From: JAWWBN01 sp033720955
GTDB taxonomy: Bacteria; Acidobacteriota; Thermoanaerobaculia; Multivoradales; JAHEKO01
DNA: 8,369 nt
Assembly (NCBI GenBank): GCA_033720955.1
Contig: JAWWBN010000169.1
Span: 1 to 8,369, forward strand
Direction: 5' to 3'
Part shown: piece by piece, positions 5,388-8,369 of the stretch
Position numbering within the stretch: the first letter of the stretch is position 1
Layout of the letters: the number at the start of each line of letters is the position of its first letter
The notes under the pieces: model-generated
The model's input: only the letters and a program-made list of their open reading frames with translations
What the model was told of the DNA's origin: nothing
Databases searched by the model: none
Translations under genes and position numbers: made by a program

Positions 5388-6623
5388 TCATCCGAGCAGA
5401 AGGAGCAGGGCGGCCGCGGCCAGCATCGTCGCCAGCCCGCCGGTCAGCCAGAGCGCCATCCGACGCGTGCCGTTGAGCAGCGCCAGGATCCCCTTCGTGA
5501 GGGAGTTGGCCGCGATCGCGATGAGCACCGCGCCGGCCGCGACCGGCTGGGAGAGGGAGTCGGTGGCCAGGAGCCTCGCCACCGACAGGGCGGCGGCGCT
5601 GGCGCTGCCCAGGCCGGCCACGCCGCCGGCGATCAGCACGCCCTCCTCCCCCAGCCACCGGCCGGCCATCCCGACCAGCAGCAGGATGGCCACGAAGAAG
5701 GCGCCGAACTTGAGAGCCGGACCCAGCGAGTAGGGGTTGCGGAGCGGAAACTCCACCTCGAGGTCGCTGCGCGCCCGCCAGCCCAGCACCAGCCCTCCGG
5801 CCAGCCCGGCGGCCGCCATCCCCAGAAGCGGAATCGCCAGCTCCTCCGCCAGGGAGCGGTTCACCACCCAGAGCAGGAGGAGAAGACGGGGTCCCTGGAC
5901 GGCGTTGGCCAGCACCGCGACCGCGCCGATGAGCCGGCTGGCCGAGGGCACGACGCGCGAGCGCTCGGCCAGCGACATGGTGACCGCGGCGGTGGAGACG
6001 ACGCCGCCCACCACGCTGGCCAGCATCAGGCCACGGCGGCGCCCCAGCCAGCGCATCAGGAAGTAGCCCACGTAGCTGATGGTGGAGACCAGGATCACCA
6101 GGCCCCAGACGTGGCGCGGGTTGAAGAAGCCGAATGGGCCCATCTCCCGATCGGGAAGGACCGGGTAGACCACCAGCACCACGGCGAGGAACTTGAGGGT
6201 CGCCTCGAACTCGGTCTCGCTGATCTGCTGCTTGACGAAGTCGTGCAGCGGCCGCTTGGCGGCGAGGAAGATGGTGAGCACGATGCCCAGCCCGATGGCG
6301 ACCATCTCCCGCGAGGCGAGCAGGTAGCCGATCCAGAAGACCAGCAGCGCGGCGAACTCGGTGGTGAGGCCCAGACTGCCGGACGGGGAGCGGTAGTACC
6401 CCACGCCGACCAGGAGCGCGACCGCCGCGAAGGTGACGGTGGTGTAGGCCGGAACGGCGAAGAGCCCGCAGATCGCCCCCAGCAGGCTCACGATCACGAA
6501 GGTGCGGACGCCGGCCGACTTCTTCTCGCCGGGCTGCCGGCCGCGGTAGCGCTCCGACCCCACCAGGAGGCCCAGGGCCACCGCCTCGGCCAGCAGCTTG
6601 ATCACTTCCAGGTCGGGGCTCAT
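5388..6623 (-). CDS. MgtC/SapB N-terminal plus DUF4010 integral membrane protein
   Basis: The 411-aa protein is strongly hydrophobic, with roughly ten or more membrane segments. The N-terminal part has MgtC/SapB features: ALGLLVGSERYRGR (16-29) then AGVRTF (37-42), close to the family pattern of a GxER motif followed by GxRT. The second half shows DUF4010 signatures: VVYPVLPD (151-158), SYVGYFLMRWLG (183-194) and SVVGGVVSTAAVTMSLAE (203-220). The function of this two-domain family is not established. MgtC proteins are linked to Mg2+ starvation survival and ATP-synthase or phosphate control in Salmonella, but that should not be transferred here. The ATG at 6623 is chosen because the family motif begins soon after; upstream codons run antisense into pyk. 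Only a distant GGGGA precedes the ATG. It diverges from pyk and lies 79 bp upstream of ffh, so read-through into ffh is possible. Confidence 0.9.
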   Translation of the reverse strand: MSPDLEVIKLLAEAVALGLLVGSERYRGRQPGEKKSAGVRTFVIVSLLGAICGLFAVPAYTTVTFAAVALLVGVGYYRSPSGSLGLTTEFAALLVFWIGYLLASREMVAIGLGIVLTIFLAAKRPLHDFVKQQISETEFEATLKFLAVVLVVYPVLPDREMGPFGFFNPRHVWGLVILVSTISYVGYFLMRWLGRRRGLMLASVVGGVVSTAAVTMSLAERSRVVPSASRLIGAVAVLANAVQGPRLLLLLWVVNRSLAEELAIPLLGMAAAGLAGGLVLGWRARSDLEVEFPLRNPYSLGPALKFGAFFVAILLLVGMAGRWLGEEGVLIAGGVAGLGSASAAALSVARLLATDSLSQPVAAGAVLIAIAANSLTKGILALLNGTRRMALWLTGGLATMLAAAALLLLLG

Positions 6624-6624
6624 G

Positions 6625-6667
6625 GGCGCCGGTCTGTCCCCAAGCCTACCCCCATCGGACCGGCGCC
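6625..6667. promoter_or_regulatory. Perfect 10-bp inverted repeat in the divergent promoter region
   Basis: ggcgccggtc (6625-6634) is the exact reverse complement of gaccggcgcc (6658-6667), with a 23-bp spacer. Arm centres are 33 bp apart, close to three helical turns. The left arm begins 2 bp from the DUF4010 gene's ATG, and the right arm covers the expected pyk -35 position. This suggests an operator shared by both genes, or a leader hairpin hiding the membrane-protein start. Function is inferred from position only; GC-rich DNA makes chance repeats more likely. Confidence 0.45.
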
Positions 6668-6680
6668 GCCAGAGCGCCGC

Positions 6681-6686
6681 TATACT
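6681..6686 (+). promoter_or_regulatory. pyk: Candidate -10 element of pyk (near-leaderless start)
   Basis: TATACT matches TATAAT at five of six positions and is the most AT-rich hexamer of the gap. It ends 10 nt before the pyk ATG, so a start site at the usual distance leaves about 3-5 nt of leader. The sequence between box and ATG is pyrimidine-rich with no Shine-Dalgarno. No good -35 is seen; at 17-bp spacing the site is gaccgg, within the right arm of the inverted repeat. Confidence 0.5.
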
Positions 6687-6696
6687 GCCCCACCCC

Positions 6697-8175
6697 ATGA
6701 AGCGCCGCGCCAAGATCATCGCCACGCTGGGGCCCGCCAGCTCCTCGCATCGCAAGCTCGAGAAGCTCCTGCGGCTCGGAGTGGACGTCGTCCGCCTCAA
6801 CCTCTCCCACGGCGACCACGAGAGCCACCGCGAGGCGGTGCGGCGGGTCCGGCGGGTCGAGGAGGCCCTGGGCCGCCACGTTCCGATCTTCATGGACCTG
6901 ATGGGGCCCCGCTTCCGGCTGGGCGCCCTGCCCGACGGGCCCCGGCGGCTCAAGCGCGGAGAGCGCGTGACCCTGGCCGTGGACAAGCCGCAGGCCGACC
7001 TGCCGCTCGAGAGCGCCGAGCTTCTGGCCCACCTGAAGGCCGGAGAGCGGATCCTCGTCGACAACGGCCTGGTGGAGCTCAAGGTGGAGTCGAAGCGGGG
7101 CTCCGCGGTTCGGGCGCGGGTCGTCACCGGCGGCCTGGTCTCCACCAGGAAGGGGATCAACCTGCCGGACAGCGACGCGCCCTTCACCATCTCGGACAAG
7201 GACCGGGCCGACGTCGCCCTGGCCATTCGCGAGGGGGTGGACTACCTGGCGGCGAGCTACGTGGGCGGCCCCGACGACATCTCGGCGCTGCGCACCCTGG
7301 TGCGGGAGCTGGGCGGCGACCTGCCGATCATCGCCAAGCTGGAGCGCGGCCGCGCGGTGAAGCGCATCGAGGGGATCGCCCGCGCCGCCGACGCGCTGAT
7401 GGTGGCGCGGGGGGATCTGGGCGTGGAGGTGCCGCTCCACCGGGTCCCGGTGCTGCAAAAGAAGATCATCGACGCCGGTCTGCGCTTCGGCAAGCCGGTC
7501 ATCGTGGCCACCCAGATGCTCGAGTCGATGATCGAGAAGCCCCGCCCCAGCCGCGCCGAGTCCTCCGACGTGGCCAACGCGGTCTTCGACGGCGCCGACG
7601 CGCTGATGCTCTCCGGCGAGACCGCGATCGGCGACCATCCCGTCGAGGCGGTGCGCACCATGGCCCGCATCGTCACCGAGGCCGAGGCGTACCTGCGCAA
7701 GGCGGGCGGCGGCCGCTCGTCGGAGATCTCGAGCTCGGTGCGGACGGGCCTCCTGGAGCCGGGCGGCGAGGCGGTGGCGAGCTGGGCGCGCGGCAGCGCC
7801 TTCGAGGTCGCCGACGTGGTGTCGGCCAGCGCGGTCTACGCCGCCGGTCATCTCGGGGTGAAGCAGATCGTGGCCTTCAGCCAGGGCGGCTTCACCGCCC
7901 GCATGATCGCCCGCTACCGGCCCACGGCCACTATCTGGGTGTTCACCAACGAGCCCCGGGTGGCGCGGCGGGTCCAGCTTCTCTGGGGTATCCGCCCCAT
8001 GCTGATCGACGAGGAGGTCGAGCATCTCGACGACGTGGTCCAGCTCGTGGCCGAGCGGCTGCGGGCCACCGCCGGAACCAAGCCGGGCGAGTGCATCGTG
8101 CTGCTGATGGGCGACCCCATCCCCGAGCGGCCCCTCACCAACCTGATGCGGATCCACCGGCTGGACGGGGCGTAG
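6697..8175 (+). CDS. pyk: Pyruvate kinase
   Basis: The enzyme converts phosphoenolpyruvate and ADP to pyruvate and ATP, the last step of glycolysis, in the cytoplasm. The 492-aa product has the full architecture. The A domain includes IIATLGPASS (7-16), RLNLSHG (33-39), IIAKLE (211-216, catalytic-site K214 and E216), MVARGDLGVE (235-244) and VATQMLESM (270-278). RPSRAESSDVANAV and LMLSGETAIG follow. The B domain spans about 70-165. The C-terminal domain ends near MGDPIPERPLTN. Odd residues: R72 in DLMGPRFRLG where most enzymes have Lys or Glu, G190 in ASYVGG where homologues usually have SFVR, and KLER instead of KIEN. Catalytic residues otherwise look intact, so I expect activity. The ATG at 6697 matches the conserved N-terminus. 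Codons upstream are open but non-homologous and overlap the divergent gene. Confidence 0.97.
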   Translation: MKRRAKIIATLGPASSSHRKLEKLLRLGVDVVRLNLSHGDHESHREAVRRVRRVEEALGRHVPIFMDLMGPRFRLGALPDGPRRLKRGERVTLAVDKPQADLPLESAELLAHLKAGERILVDNGLVELKVESKRGSAVRARVVTGGLVSTRKGINLPDSDAPFTISDKDRADVALAIREGVDYLAASYVGGPDDISALRTLVRELGGDLPIIAKLERGRAVKRIEGIARAADALMVARGDLGVEVPLHRVPVLQKKIIDAGLRFGKPVIVATQMLESMIEKPRPSRAESSDVANAVFDGADALMLSGETAIGDHPVEAVRTMARIVTEAEAYLRKAGGGRSSEISSSVRTGLLEPGGEAVASWARGSAFEVADVVSASAVYAAGHLGVKQIVAFSQGGFTARMIARYRPTATIWVFTNEPRVARRVQLLWGIRPMLIDEEVEHLDDVVQLVAERLRATAGTKPGECIVLLMGDPIPERPLTNLMRIHRLDGA

Positions 8176-8185
8176 CCGATCTCCC

Positions 8186-8210
8186 GCCGGCGCCGGATCC
8201 CACCGCCGGC
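8186..8210 (+). terminator. pyk: Possible hairpin terminator region after pyk
   Basis: A perfect 7-bp inverted repeat (gccggcg/cgccggc, 11-nt loop) begins 10 nt after the pyk stop. There is no T-run after it. The following stretch to about 8235 is C-rich and G-poor (ccctccccctcgacaccttt), which resembles a Rho-loading region more than an intrinsic terminator. This is a weak call in such GC-rich DNA. Confidence 0.3.
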
Positions 8211-8369
8211 CGGGCCCTCCCCCTCGACACCTTTCCGGCCCGCCAGCCGGGGCGACCCCGTCCCGACGCCCCTGCCGGCCGGTTCGTGTCTTCGACGGGC
8301 CGTCGCACGACATTCCCGCGGCCGGAGCCGGCCTCGCCGCCTACCCTCGCGGCAGCCGGAGCGCACCGC
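8211..8369. other. Right-edge stretch with no supported gene
   Basis: I see no conserved coding pattern here. A plus-strand frame is open from a GTG at about 8285 to the edge, but it has no ribosome binding site and its residues (Arg/Pro/Ala/Thr-rich) suggest nothing. It could be the start of a gene continuing outside the window or simply intergenic DNA. Confidence 0.4.

Noticed and set aside
6624..7226. N-terminal extension of the MgtC/DUF4010 protein into pyk
   Set aside because: The frame is open, but the extra residues are Ser/Arg/Thr-rich with no family match and are antisense to pyk; the conserved protein begins at 6623.
6646..8313. 555-codon open frame on the minus strand opposite pyk
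   Set aside because: His/Gly/Arg/Asp-rich antisense shadow of pyk with no recognisable domain or start signal.
8285..8369. Start of a further plus-strand gene at a GTG near the right edge
   Set aside because: Only about 28 codons are visible, with no ribosome binding site and no recognisable sequence.
1..8369. CRISPR array, tRNA, rRNA, SRP RNA, insertion sequence or attachment site
   Set aside because: I saw no regularly spaced repeats, cloverleaf-like segments, conserved RNA motifs or transposase motifs; gaps between genes are too short (under 80 bp except at the right edge).

Overview
The window is GC-rich (around 70% by eye) and gene-dense. It comes from a bacterial chromosome and carries core housekeeping genes. 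I see no insertion sequence, phage, CRISPR, tRNA or rRNA signal. The cluster order, high GC and a long TPR protein starting MTIRRQKTVQAAEKLV after rnhB would fit Acidobacteriota (for example a Thermoanaerobaculia-like lineage). That placement rests on memory of similar proteins and is tentative.

Layout: everything from 1 to 6623 lies on the minus strand and is best read from right to left. An MgtC/SapB-DUF4010 membrane protein (6623-5388) comes first. It is followed by the conserved translation and secretion cluster: ffh (5308-3989), rpsP (3923-3501), a KH-domain khpA gene (3504-3268), rimM (3214-2675), trmD (2690-1950), rplS (1953-1582), rnhB (about 1539-895) and a TPR protein gene (890 to beyond the left edge). 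On the plus strand, diverging from the membrane-protein gene across a 73-bp gap, is pyk (6697-8175). The last 194 bp hold no gene I can support.

The cluster combines SRP targeting (Ffh), two ribosomal proteins (S16, L19), 30S maturation (RimM), tRNA m1G37 methylation (TrmD), a small RNA-binding protein (KhpA) and removal of RNA from DNA (RNase HII). Junctions are tight: a GTGA overlap for rpsP/khpA, a 16-nt overlap for rimM/trmD, an ATGA overlap for trmD/rplS and 4 nt between rnhB and the TPR gene. This indicates co-transcription and translational coupling.

The main points for a second look are regulatory. The divergent membrane-protein/pyk gap holds a perfect 10-bp inverted repeat whose right arm sits where the pyk -35 element would be. 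Both pyk and ffh have a -10-like hexamer only 8-10 nt before the ATG and no Shine-Dalgarno, suggesting leaderless mRNAs. The rpsP leader has an extended -10 and a strong hairpin. At protein level, S16 has a 58-residue highly acidic tail, and pyruvate kinase carries unusual residues, including Arg where Lys or Glu separates K+-independent from K+-dependent enzymes. I found no clearly new multi-gene system.
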